A stretch of DNA of 17,264 nucleotides from positions 1-17,264 of the forward strand of contig CBDTYW010000055.1 in NCBI GenBank assembly GCA_965364735.1, read 5' to 3'. Shown piece after piece: positions 6,444 to 13,732 of this stretch; positions within the stretch are counted from its first letter, which is position 1, and each line of letters starts with the position of its first letter. The notes beneath the pieces were generated by a model. It made no database searches. It saw only the letters and a program-made list of their open reading frames with translations, and was not told where the DNA came from. The position numbers and the translations under genes were made by a program. This stretch comes from CBDTYW01 sp965364735. GTDB lineage: Bacteria; Actinomycetota; Nitriliruptoria; Nitriliruptorales; Nitriliruptoraceae.

Positions 6444-6474
6444 ACGATACCAGACGACCGGGCTGACGCCTCAA
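6444..6474 (-). promoter_or_regulatory. Putative tRNA-Val promoter
   Basis: Reading the minus strand, TTGAGG (6474-6469) is followed after 19 bases by TATCGT (6449-6444), which has an extended -10 TGG just before it. The -10 box ends 13 bases before the mature tRNA 5' end, a suitable distance. The spacer is slightly long. It overlaps the leader of the divergent aldehyde dehydrogenase gene. Confidence 0.45.
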
Positions 6475-6492
6475 CGCGACGGAGAGCACACG

Positions 6493-7863
6493 ATGACCAC
6501 GACCTTCACCTCGACCGACCCGCGCGACGGCACGGAGTTCGCCCGCCACGCCGGCCTCGACGCCGACGGGCTCGAGCACCGTTTGGCCCGGGCTGCAGGT
6601 GTCTCGGACGACCTCGCCCGCACACCGATCCACCAGCGGGCCACGTGGCTGTTCGCGGCTGCCACGGAGCTCGAGCGCCGTCGCGACGATCTCGCCGCGC
6701 TCATGGTCCGGGAGATGGGCAAGCCGATCGACCAGGCCCGCAGCGAGGTCGACAAGTGTGCGTGGGCGTGCCGCTACTTCGCCCGCAACGCTGAGGGGCA
6801 CCTGGCACCGGACGTCATCAACACCGACGCGCGCACGGCGATGGTTCGCCACGATCCGCTCGGGCCGTTGCTGGCGATCATGCCCTGGAACTTCCCGCTC
6901 TGGCAGCTCTTCCGCGTCGCCGCCCCGAACATCGCGGCCGGGAACCCGATCCTGCTCAAGCACGCCTCCAACGTCCCCGGCTCCGCGCTCGCGATCGAGG
7001 AGGTCTGGACGGACGCAGGTGTGCCCGAGGGCGTGTTCAGCACGCTGCTGATCCCGAGCGACGCCGTCGCCGACGTCATCGCCGACCGCCGCGTCCGCGC
7101 GGTCACGCTCACCGGCTCCGTTCCTGCTGGCCGCTCGGTGGCCGCGACCGCCGGTGAGCACCTGAAGCCGACCGTGCTCGAGCTCGGCGGGTCCGACGCC
7201 TTCGTCGTCCTCGGGGACGCGGACCTCGAGGCCGCGGCGAAGACCGCCGTCGACAGCAGGATGCTCAACAACGGCCAGTCCTGCATCGCCGCCAAACGGT
7301 TCATCGTCGTGGCGTCGGTCGCCGACGCCTTCACGGAGCTCGTCGCGGAGGAGATCCGCTCACGCGTCGTCGGTGACCCCATGGACGAGGGAACCGACAT
7401 CGGCCCGATGGCTCAGGTCTCCCTGCGCGACGAGCTCGACGAACAGGTCGCGGCCAGCATCGAGGACGGAGCGAGGGTCGTGATCCGCGGAGGCCGCGTC
7501 GACCAGCCCGGTGCGTGGTTCGCACCAACCCTGCTGACCGACGTCGACCCGCAGATGACGTCCGGCCGCGAGGAGCTGTTCGGGCCGGCCGCGTCCATCC
7601 TTCCGGTCCCGACGGTCGAGGCGGCGCTCGCCGTGGCGAACGCGAGCGACTTCGGCCTCGGCGCGAGCCTCTGGACCGCGGACCTCGAGCTGGCCCGCAC
7701 CCTCGCGCCCCGCATCGAGGCCGGCGGGGTGTTCGTCAACGAGCTGGTGAAGTCGGACCCCCGCGTGCCCTTCGGCGGGGTGAAGGACTCGGGCTATGGT
7801 CGAGAGCTCGGCGCCCTCGGGGCGCGACAGTTCACCAACGCGAAGACGGTCTGGATCGCCTGA
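6493..7863 (+). CDS. Aldehyde dehydrogenase, succinate-semialdehyde dehydrogenase-like
   Basis: A full-length NAD(P)-dependent aldehyde dehydrogenase of 456 residues, the length of the short GabD1/YneI (Sad) type. Asn133 (MPWNFPLWQ), Lys156 (LLKHAS), the GSVPAGR cofactor segment (208-214), general base Glu230 (LELGGSD) and nucleophile Cys264 (GQSCIAAKRF) are all present. The KHAS and GQSCIAAKRF wording is typical of succinate-semialdehyde dehydrogenases of this group, which oxidise succinate semialdehyde to succinate; another short aldehyde remains possible. GGAGAG (6481-6486) precedes the ATG by six bases. It is the first of three closely spaced plus-strand genes, with the thioesterase starting 20 bases after its stop. 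Confidence 0.92.
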   Translation: MTTTFTSTDPRDGTEFARHAGLDADGLEHRLARAAGVSDDLARTPIHQRATWLFAAATELERRRDDLAALMVREMGKPIDQARSEVDKCAWACRYFARNAEGHLAPDVINTDARTAMVRHDPLGPLLAIMPWNFPLWQLFRVAAPNIAAGNPILLKHASNVPGSALAIEEVWTDAGVPEGVFSTLLIPSDAVADVIADRRVRAVTLTGSVPAGRSVAATAGEHLKPTVLELGGSDAFVVLGDADLEAAAKTAVDSRMLNNGQSCIAAKRFIVVASVADAFTELVAEEIRSRVVGDPMDEGTDIGPMAQVSLRDELDEQVAASIEDGARVVIRGGRVDQPGAWFAPTLLTDVDPQMTSGREELFGPAASILPVPTVEAALAVANASDFGLGASLWTADLELARTLAPRIEAGGVFVNELVKSDPRVPFGGVKDSGYGRELGALGARQFTNAKTVWIA

Positions 7864-7883
7864 CCATCGTCGAAGGAGCGCCC

Positions 7884-8684
7884 GTGGTCGCCGACCGGCA
7901 CGAAGGGGCGTTCTTCGTCGCCGAGGACGGCGGGTTCCGCGGGACCGCGCACACATCAGGTCCGTGGGACCCAGAGCACTCCATGCACTTCGGTCCGCCG
8001 GCCGCGTTGCTCGGCCGTGCCCTGACCGACGCGGTGACGGCCGAGCGGCCGATGCGGCTTGCCCGCGTCACCTTCGAGCTGTTGAGCGCCGTGCCGATCG
8101 GCTGGCTGTCGATCGAAACCACGATCATCCGCCCTGGGCGCAGGGTGACGCTCGTCGAGGCGACGCTGGCCACACGTGAACGTGTCGTCGCGATCGCCCG
8201 GGGGTGGCTCGTCCGGGAGACCACGCTCGATCTGCCAGAGCTCACCCAGACGGCGCCTCCGCTGCCTCCGCGAGGATCCGGTCGTCCCCAGGACTTCTTC
8301 CCGATGGATCGCTCCACCCACTACGGGTCGTCGGTGGAGGTCGTGCCGGTCCGGGGAACAGCGTTCGCCGGCGAGCCAGCGGCCGTGTGGATGCGCCCGC
8401 TCGTCCCGCTCATCGCGGGCAGCGCGCCCCACCCGCTCGACGCCGTCCTCATCGTGGCCGACTCGATCAACGGGGTCTCCAGCCCGCTCTGGTTCGGCGA
8501 CTGGAACTACGTCAACGTGGATCTGAGCATCCACCTCGCCCGTCACCCCGTCGACGAGTGGGTCGGCATGGACTGCGCGACCGACATCGATGCGTCAGGG
8601 ATCGGGCAGAGCCGCGCCGTCCTGCACGACCGGGATGGCATCATCGGCACGGCAGCTCAGTCGCTGTTCGTGGACCGACGCTGA
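7884..8684 (+). CDS. TesB-like acyl-CoA thioesterase family protein
   Basis: About 266 residues from GTG at 7884, with GAAGGAG (7872-7878) directly upstream; the frame is open further upstream only over the aldehyde dehydrogenase gene. The layout is a tandem (double) hot-dog fold of the TesB/4HBT_3 type. The N-terminal half contains GPPAALLGRAL and RLARVTFELLSAVPIG, and the C-terminal half contains WNYVNVDLSIHLARHP, GMDCATDI and the closing SRAVLHDRDGIIGTAAQSLF, which is characteristic of TesB-like proteins. Family members hydrolyse acyl-CoA thioesters to free acids and CoA in the cytosol. Chain-length preference cannot be read. Co-transcription with the aldehyde dehydrogenase and the LOG-like gene is likely from the 20- and 26-base gaps. 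Confidence 0.83.
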   Translation: MVADRHEGAFFVAEDGGFRGTAHTSGPWDPEHSMHFGPPAALLGRALTDAVTAERPMRLARVTFELLSAVPIGWLSIETTIIRPGRRVTLVEATLATRERVVAIARGWLVRETTLDLPELTQTAPPLPPRGSGRPQDFFPMDRSTHYGSSVEVVPVRGTAFAGEPAAVWMRPLVPLIAGSAPHPLDAVLIVADSINGVSSPLWFGDWNYVNVDLSIHLARHPVDEWVGMDCATDIDASGIGQSRAVLHDRDGIIGTAAQSLFVDRR

Positions 8685-8710
8685 CCCCTCACCTCGAAAG
8701 ACCTCGCCAG

Positions 8711-9454
8711 ATGAACGCTGATCGCGACGCCCATGACCTCCGGGGCTGGCGGACCCACGATGAGGAGCTCCTGAACGTCCTCTCGCCGAACGCGCCCTCG
8801 ATCGCCGAGCTGGCACCGGAGCACCTGCACTGGATCCAACGCGAGATCGAGGACGCCCTGGCCGAGCTCGACGGGATCGAGCCCGCGGTCTCCGTCTTCG
8901 GGTCAGCGCGTCTCGGCGAGGACCACCCCGCCTACATCGCTGCCCGAGAGCTGTCCCGTCGGCTCGCGAAGCGCGGCATCACCGTCATCACCGGGGGTGG
9001 GCCCGGGGTGATGGCCGCGGCCAACCGCGGCATCCACGACGTCGGCGGCCACAGCGTGGGGTTGACGATCGAGCTGCCGTTCGAGGAGGCCGCGAACCAG
9101 TGGTGCGACCTCGACGTCCACTTCCGCTACTTCTTCACACGCAAGCTGATGTTCGTGCGCTACGCCTCGGCGTTCGTCGTCCATCCGGGCGGGTTCGGCA
9201 CCATGGACGAGCTGTTCGAGGCCCTGACGCTGATCCAGACCGACAAGATCCACGCCTTCCCGGTGATCCTCGTCGGGTCTGAGTTCTGGAACCCGATGGT
9301 GACGTGGGCACGCGAGCAGCTGCTCGCGATGGGCACGATCAGTCAGGGCGACCTCGATCTCCTCCACGTCACCGACGACCTCGACGAGGTCTGCACGATG
9401 ATCGAGGAAGCGATCGCTGCTGAGCGTCGGACCGGTGCGTCCGGCACGAGCTGA
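8711..9454 (+). CDS. LOG family (TIGR00730) Rossmann-fold protein
   Basis: A 247-residue protein with the two signatures of the LOG/lysine-decarboxylase-like family: GGGPGVMAAANRG at residues 95-107 and PGGFGTMDE at 159-167. Known members are cytokinin riboside 5'-monophosphate phosphoribohydrolases or nucleoside-5'-monophosphate nucleosidases, which release a base from an NMP; older annotations as lysine decarboxylase are misleading. About 55 residues precede the Rossmann core, as in the longer bacterial forms. The ATG at 8711 has only a weak GAAAG (8696-8700) upstream, so translation may depend on the upstream gene. In this setting a nucleotide-salvage or housekeeping role is more likely than a hormone role. 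Its stop is three bases from the convergent glycosidase stop. Confidence 0.88.
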   Translation: MNADRDAHDLRGWRTHDEELLNVLSPNAPSIAELAPEHLHWIQREIEDALAELDGIEPAVSVFGSARLGEDHPAYIAARELSRRLAKRGITVITGGGPGVMAAANRGIHDVGGHSVGLTIELPFEEAANQWCDLDVHFRYFFTRKLMFVRYASAFVVHPGGFGTMDELFEALTLIQTDKIHAFPVILVGSEFWNPMVTWAREQLLAMGTISQGDLDLLHVTDDLDEVCTMIEEAIAAERRTGASGTS

Positions 9455-9469
9455 CGCTCAGCCCGCCGG
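9441..9469. terminator. Hairpin spanning convergent stop codons
   Basis: GCTGA (9450-9454), loop CGC, then TCAGC (9458-9462) pair perfectly and contain the TGA stops of both convergent genes. An outer pairing CCGGC (9441-9445) with GCCGG (9465-9469) lengthens the structure across a small internal loop. It resembles the hairpin at 2152-2170 and may be a shared terminator or 3'-end stabiliser; no U tract. Confidence 0.4.
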
Positions 9470-11479
9470 CAGGATCATGACGACGGTGGCGACCGCGCGC
9501 GTCGGCTGGTCGCAGCACGGCCGGTTCGCGAGCTCGCCGCCGATCACCATCTGTGCGGACCCTCCCCCGTCGAGCATCGTCGCGTCGACGGCGCCGAGCG
9601 CGGCCAGGAGCTTCGCGGTCGCGGCCTGCGTCAGCCCGACCGAGCGCGACGAGCGACCGTCGACGGTGAGGAGCATGAGGGTCCCGTGAGCGTCGACGCC
9701 CACGGCGGTGCGGGGGTGGCGCGCGTCGGTGTGGGTCCGGTCGAAGCCCTCGCCGACCCAGACGGCACGGTCAGCCAGCTTGCCCTCGCGCAGCAGCAGC
9801 GGCCCTCCGGTGAGCCCGCTCTGCATCCCGGCGAAGCGCGGGGAGAGCGAGACGTCGAGCAGGCCGTCCTCACCGACCATGCCAAGCACCCGGTCGGCGT
9901 ACCTGCCGCTCGCCACGAGCAGCGTGCTGGACGTCGGGACGGCGCCGAGCCCTCCGGCCGGCACCTCGGTGATGGTCGCCGGGACGTCCCGACCCTCGGC
10001 GATCGCGCGAGCCACGTCGACCGGCCCGGTGGGGTCGATCTGGAGGACCCGCTGACCACTCGCGATGCGCGTCGGTCGGTACGGGCCGTCGGGCGTGTGC
10101 AGGACGAGGTCACCGCTGCTGTTCGGGGCGATGTCGCTGCGTCGGTTCAGCCCGAAGACCCGGGTGCGACCGCTGGAAGCGTCGCCGAGGGTCATGGTGA
10201 GCTCGGGGTAGCCGACGACCGCACCGGACGGGCCCACGGCGAACCCGCTCCGGATCCCGTTGACCCGGTAGACGCCGGCGCTGGTGTCGGACAGGAAGGC
10301 GCCGTCGCGGATCAGCAGGCCGTCCGGGTCCGCCGAGCTGACCCAGAATCCCCCGTTGACCGCGACGAGCGCACCACGGGCGCGGGCTGCGTCCTGGACG
10401 TTGGCGCGGGAGCTCGGGCCGGACGCCCAGTCGGTGGTGATCTTGACCGACGGATCATCGGGCCGGACCGTCACGAGCTCAGCGCGGACGGGCCCAGCCC
10501 CCGTCTGCCACACGAGGGTGTGTGCCAGGACGGACCCGTGCAGGACGCGCGTCTCCATGATCTGGAGCGGGCTCGTCCGACGGATCTCCGCGGCCCGACG
10601 CGTGATCGCGAGGTTCTCCAGATCCGAGGTGGGCTCGGGCAACCCGACGAGGCGCCCGAGCTCGTCCATGTCCACCGGCACGACCGGAACCGCTCCGAGG
10701 CCCCCGTCACGGATCCGAAGCGGAGCTGCGCGGAGCTGGGTGGCGGTCGCCAGCTCTCGGAGCAGCGTGTTGGGCTCGCCGACCAGCCCGTGGGCCACGA
10801 CGGCGGCGGCCACCAGCTGGTCGCGATCAGCCTCCGCCGGCGGCTCGACCCCGAGCACCGCGAGCGCGGCGACCGTGCGGGTCTTCGCGCGGGTTGCGAG
10901 CGTGGTCACGCCCGCCAGCGGGCTGTCGGTGTCGAAGGCCACGCCGAGCATGTTCGCGGCCCGCTCCAGGTTCGCGACCGTCAGGTTTCCGTCGCCGCCG
11001 AGCGCGAGCACGTCCGCGATCGCATGCTCAGCCTCGGCGACGAAGGCGCGCCCGTCCTCCGCCGAGAGGTACTCCCCCGGGTTGGTCTCGAGGACCGCTG
11101 CGGCGAGCCGGATCTGCGTCGGGTCGGACCCGGGCCAGAACGGCTCACGCGCGACGCCACGGTCGGTGGGGACGCCATCGCCGGTCGGGGCGCCGTCGCG
11201 CGACGGCCCGACCGGATCGTCGTGGGGATCGTCAGGGCCCCGTGTCCCCATCCCGAGGTCACGCAGGGCGGCATCACGTCCGGACAGCGCTTCGGTGCCC
11301 GGACCGCCGATCGCGGTCGGGGTGGACGACCCACCGGGCAGCAGCGCCGACAGCGCGCCCTCACCGGACGCGATCGGTGCCCGTCCCAGCGCGAGCAGAG
11401 CGGACAGGAGCACCACCGTGGCGGACGTCCCCGTCACCCACGGCAGCACATCACGGCGTCTCCGCCTGTCCATCACCAT
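9458..11479 (-). CDS. Membrane-anchored phosphodiester glycosidase (NAGPA domain)
   Basis: A 673-residue protein; the ATG at 11479 has GGAGG ten bases upstream, with a second in-frame ATG at 11473. A basic N-terminus (MDRRRRR) and one hydrophobic segment (about residues 13-33) indicate export and anchoring. A Gly/Pro/Asp-rich linker follows, then a helical region to about residue 290 that I do not recognise. The C-terminal half is a phosphodiester glycosidase domain: GALVAVNGGFW, LLIRDGAF, GLTGGPLLLREGK, HPRTAVGVDAHGTLMLLTVDGR and the LDGGGSAQM motif near 636-644, followed by NRP. The named relative is N-acetylglucosamine-1-phosphodiester alpha-N-acetylglucosaminidase. I infer trimming of a phosphodiester-linked sugar in the wall or a surface polymer. 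It lies 37 bases after the SRPBCC gene and probably shares its transcript. Confidence 0.85.
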   Translation of the reverse strand: MVMDRRRRRDVLPWVTGTSATVVLLSALLALGRAPIASGEGALSALLPGGSSTPTAIGGPGTEALSGRDAALRDLGMGTRGPDDPHDDPVGPSRDGAPTGDGVPTDRGVAREPFWPGSDPTQIRLAAAVLETNPGEYLSAEDGRAFVAEAEHAIADVLALGGDGNLTVANLERAANMLGVAFDTDSPLAGVTTLATRAKTRTVAALAVLGVEPPAEADRDQLVAAAVVAHGLVGEPNTLLRELATATQLRAAPLRIRDGGLGAVPVVPVDMDELGRLVGLPEPTSDLENLAITRRAAEIRRTSPLQIMETRVLHGSVLAHTLVWQTGAGPVRAELVTVRPDDPSVKITTDWASGPSSRANVQDAARARGALVAVNGGFWVSSADPDGLLIRDGAFLSDTSAGVYRVNGIRSGFAVGPSGAVVGYPELTMTLGDASSGRTRVFGLNRRSDIAPNSSGDLVLHTPDGPYRPTRIASGQRVLQIDPTGPVDVARAIAEGRDVPATITEVPAGGLGAVPTSSTLLVASGRYADRVLGMVGEDGLLDVSLSPRFAGMQSGLTGGPLLLREGKLADRAVWVGEGFDRTHTDARHPRTAVGVDAHGTLMLLTVDGRSSRSVGLTQAATAKLLAALGAVDATMLDGGGSAQMVIGGELANRPCCDQPTRAVATVVMILPAG

Positions 11480-11516
11480 CCCGAACCATCCTCCGACGAC
11501 CCTGTCGGCCGGGCCG

Positions 11517-11975
11517 TCAGGACGCGAAGTGGTCGCGGACGTTCTCCACCGAGCGGCGGACGTTCTTCTCGTGCGCTGCCGGCACCTTCATGACCGCCTT
11601 CACCAGCGCCTTGAACGGTGACGGGGACAGATCGAAGGTCTCGGTGACGCGGGTCTGGTCCTCCCCGACCGGCTCGAGCTCCCATCGCCAGACGTGCTTG
11701 CCGAAGTGTGCCCAGCCGATGAGGCGGTTCTCCTCGAACTCGACGACCTTCGAACCGACGCGGTACGGCGCGCCCATCTGCATCTTCATCCCGAAGCGCG
11801 ACCCGGCCTCGAGGACCTCGGGTCCCTTCGTCATCTCCTTGACGCTGCCGTCACCGGAGATCTGGGGATGGTTGGCAGGACGCCGGATGAAGTCGAAGAC
11901 CAGCCGCGGCGGGGCGTCGACGATCGTGGACGCCGACGTCGTCATGTCGGTGGTCGTGCTGGTGGTCTCGCTCAT
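11517..11975 (-). CDS. SRPBCC (START/polyketide cyclase-like) protein
   Basis: A 152-residue single-domain protein of the SRPBCC helix-grip fold. It begins ASTIVDAPPRLVFDFIRRPANHP, a typical first strand and helix (here residues 14-36), and continues with SRFGMKMQM, the NRLIGW turn, WRWELEPVGEDQTRVTETF and a long C-terminal helix. These proteins bind hydrophobic ligands in a cavity; some are cyclases or lipid carriers, others only binders, and no catalytic residue can be assigned. A GGAG (in CGGAGCG) is about nine bases before the ATG at 11975; an ATG ten codons later is an alternative. There is no signal peptide, so it is cytosolic although both flanking minus-strand genes encode exported proteins. 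Confidence 0.82.
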   Translation of the reverse strand: MSETTSTTTDMTTSASTIVDAPPRLVFDFIRRPANHPQISGDGSVKEMTKGPEVLEAGSRFGMKMQMGAPYRVGSKVVEFEENRLIGWAHFGKHVWRWELEPVGEDQTRVTETFDLSPSPFKALVKAVMKVPAAHEKNVRRSVENVRDHFAS

Positions 11976-12011
11976 GGCGTCATCGCTCCGAAGCTTGTCG
12001 TGACCCTGTGC

Positions 12012-12017
12012 AACGTA
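12012..12017 (-). promoter_or_regulatory. Candidate -10 box (TACGTT) before SRPBCC gene
   Basis: On the minus strand TACGTT (12017-12012) lies 36 bases before the SRPBCC start, with GCGACA 19 bases further upstream (four of six -35 positions). It overlaps the region just after the beta-propeller gene stop, so the SRPBCC-glycosidase pair may have its own promoter. Confidence 0.27.
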
Positions 12018-12026
12018 TCCGTCGGC

Positions 12027-13613
12027 TCAGGCCTGCTGTCGCCGACGAAGCAGCGCAGCACCAGCGACGCCGAGAAGCGCCAGGGCGGCGCCCCCTCCGG
12101 TCGCGGGCAACGGTGAGGGCGACGGCGTCTCGGTGACCGTCGGTGTCGGGGCCGGCGTCGGCTCCGGTGCTGCGTCCGGGCCGATGAACATCGGCCCGCC
12201 GGTCTGACGGACGACCAGCGGCAGCGAGATGGCGCCGCCGGACCTCGTGTCGGAGACCGCGATCACGCTCGAGCCGTCGGCGGCGATCTCGTTCGAGAAG
12301 TAGTCGCCGAGCCGGCGGTCCACGGCGAAGGCCTGACAGGTCGTGCCGGAGTTGCACATGCTGCCGGTGTGCGGCGGGTCCGTGGTCGCCTGAACGACGC
12401 GGAAGCCGGCGAGCACGCTCGTGTCACAGCCGAGGCCCGTGAGCGACTGCGCGGCCATGACGTGCCACGCGCCGTCCGCGTCGTCCGGCGCGTCTCCGTC
12501 GATCCGTGTCTCGTGCTGGAGCCAGACGACCGAGACCTTGCCGGCGTCGCCGACCTCGACCCACGGCCAGAAGGCCGTCCCGGTCCCGTCGTCGAGCTTC
12601 AGCGGCGGCGACCACGTGACCCCGCGGTCCTTCGACGCCGAGTACCAGATGCCGTGGTCGCGCGTCTCGCCCGTCACCTCGTCCCACACGACGTAGAGGT
12701 TGCCCTCGTCGTCCAGCGCCATCGTCGGACCGATGCTCGACAGGTTGTTGAAGTCCTCGGCGATCGCGAACTCGTCGAAGGTCACGTTCGGCGGGGTCTG
12801 GCTTCGTGCGTCCGCGAAGACGCGCATCCGGAGCGTCCCGTCGCGGCGCAGCTGGTAGAGCCGACCGTCGCTCTGGTCGACCTTGATGTCGCTGGATGCC
12901 TGCCCGGGCCCGTTGTCCTGCCCAGCCGAGAAGGTGGCGCCACCGTCGAGTGACTTGTACAGCCGGTTGGCGAGCGAACCGGTGACCGGCTCGCCACCGA
13001 TCGTGGAGCCGCCGCCGAACGTGTTGGCGACGAACCAGAGCACGTCCTCCTCGTCCGCCTCCATCCACTGACGATCGCTCATGGTGATCGAGAGGAGCGA
13101 CTGGTTGGTGTAGGACCTCCCGGAGTCGGTCGACTTGCCGAACGCGATGTTCGCGAGGTTGATCTCGCTGATGAACACGTTGCCGGCCGTGTCCACGGCG
13201 AACTCGGGATCGGAGAAGCCTGAACCCGGAACCCCCGAGTCGGGCGCGCCCTGAATGGGGTTGCGGGGCGCGAACTGCCAGGTGGCCCCGTCATCCTCTG
13301 AGAAGTAGTAGTACGTCTGCCCCGTGTAGTTCTGGATGAAGGCCGAGGAGACCGGCGAGAGCGCCTGCGGCGAGTAGAAGTGCGTGGTGCCCGCGTGGGA
13401 CCCCCACAGCATCGTGCCGTCCGGGTGGATCTCAATGATGGGCTCGCCGCCCGCGCGCGAGGTGTCGATGTAGCTCTGCTCGTAGGTGACGTCGGCCTCG
13501 GGGACCGCGCAGGTGGCCGCCTGCGCACCCACGCCGGGGGACGTGAGCAACAGCGCTCCGGCCGCGAGCGTGGTGGAGAGCGTGAGCGCGGCAGCGCGAC
13601 GAGGAGCAGGCAT
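12027..13613 (-). CDS. Secreted Asp-box beta-propeller protein with LPATG anchor
   Basis: A 528-residue exported protein. The signal peptide has a basic start (MPAPRR), a hydrophobic core and a probable cleavage near GVGAQA-A (about residue 32). Four Asp boxes (SxDxGxxW/F/Y) are at 105-112, 161-168, 221-228 and 327-334, the mark of sialidase-type six-bladed beta-propellers. Segments DRQWMEAD (180-187) and RRLGDYFSNEIAADG (433-447) recur in secreted BNR proteins of actinobacteria. I see no FRIP motif or clear arginine triad, so sialidase activity is not supported. A Pro/Thr/Glu spacer leads to LPATG (502-506), a hydrophobic stretch and RRRQQA, a sortase-type wall anchor. GAGG lies nine bases before the ATG at 13613. 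It diverges from the acyl-CoA dehydrogenase gene. Confidence 0.83.
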   Translation of the reverse strand: MPAPRRAAALTLSTTLAAGALLLTSPGVGAQAATCAVPEADVTYEQSYIDTSRAGGEPIIEIHPDGTMLWGSHAGTTHFYSPQALSPVSSAFIQNYTGQTYYYFSEDDGATWQFAPRNPIQGAPDSGVPGSGFSDPEFAVDTAGNVFISEINLANIAFGKSTDSGRSYTNQSLLSITMSDRQWMEADEEDVLWFVANTFGGGSTIGGEPVTGSLANRLYKSLDGGATFSAGQDNGPGQASSDIKVDQSDGRLYQLRRDGTLRMRVFADARSQTPPNVTFDEFAIAEDFNNLSSIGPTMALDDEGNLYVVWDEVTGETRDHGIWYSASKDRGVTWSPPLKLDDGTGTAFWPWVEVGDAGKVSVVWLQHETRIDGDAPDDADGAWHVMAAQSLTGLGCDTSVLAGFRVVQATTDPPHTGSMCNSGTTCQAFAVDRRLGDYFSNEIAADGSSVIAVSDTRSGGAISLPLVVRQTGGPMFIGPDAAPEPTPAPTPTVTETPSPSPLPATGGGAALALLGVAGAALLRRRQQA

Positions 13614-13693
13614 CGGGGGGACCTCGGGAGGTTCAGGGGGACACGTCGAGGAGTTCGCCGTCGACGCCGCCGAATCCTGCTGGTCTCGACGAG

Positions 13694-13699
13694 TATGGT
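13694..13699 (+). promoter_or_regulatory. Candidate -10 box (TATGGT) before acyl-CoA dehydrogenase
   Basis: TATGGT is 33 bases before the start at 13733 in the 119-base divergent intergenic region. The same site read on the minus strand gives CATACT, which could serve the propeller gene. No good -35 box is visible for either direction. Confidence 0.27.
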
Positions 13700-13732
13700 C
13701 GGCTGATCGCCCCGTGACCGACCTGGACGACG

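Noticed and set aside
9686..11593. A 635-codon plus-strand open frame opposite the glycosidase gene
   Set aside because: No family motif, low-complexity Arg/Asp/Gly composition, and it mirrors a well-supported gene.
12027..13613. A catalytic sialidase (GH33)
   Set aside because: Asp boxes show only the propeller fold; no FRIP motif or clear arginine triad is visible.
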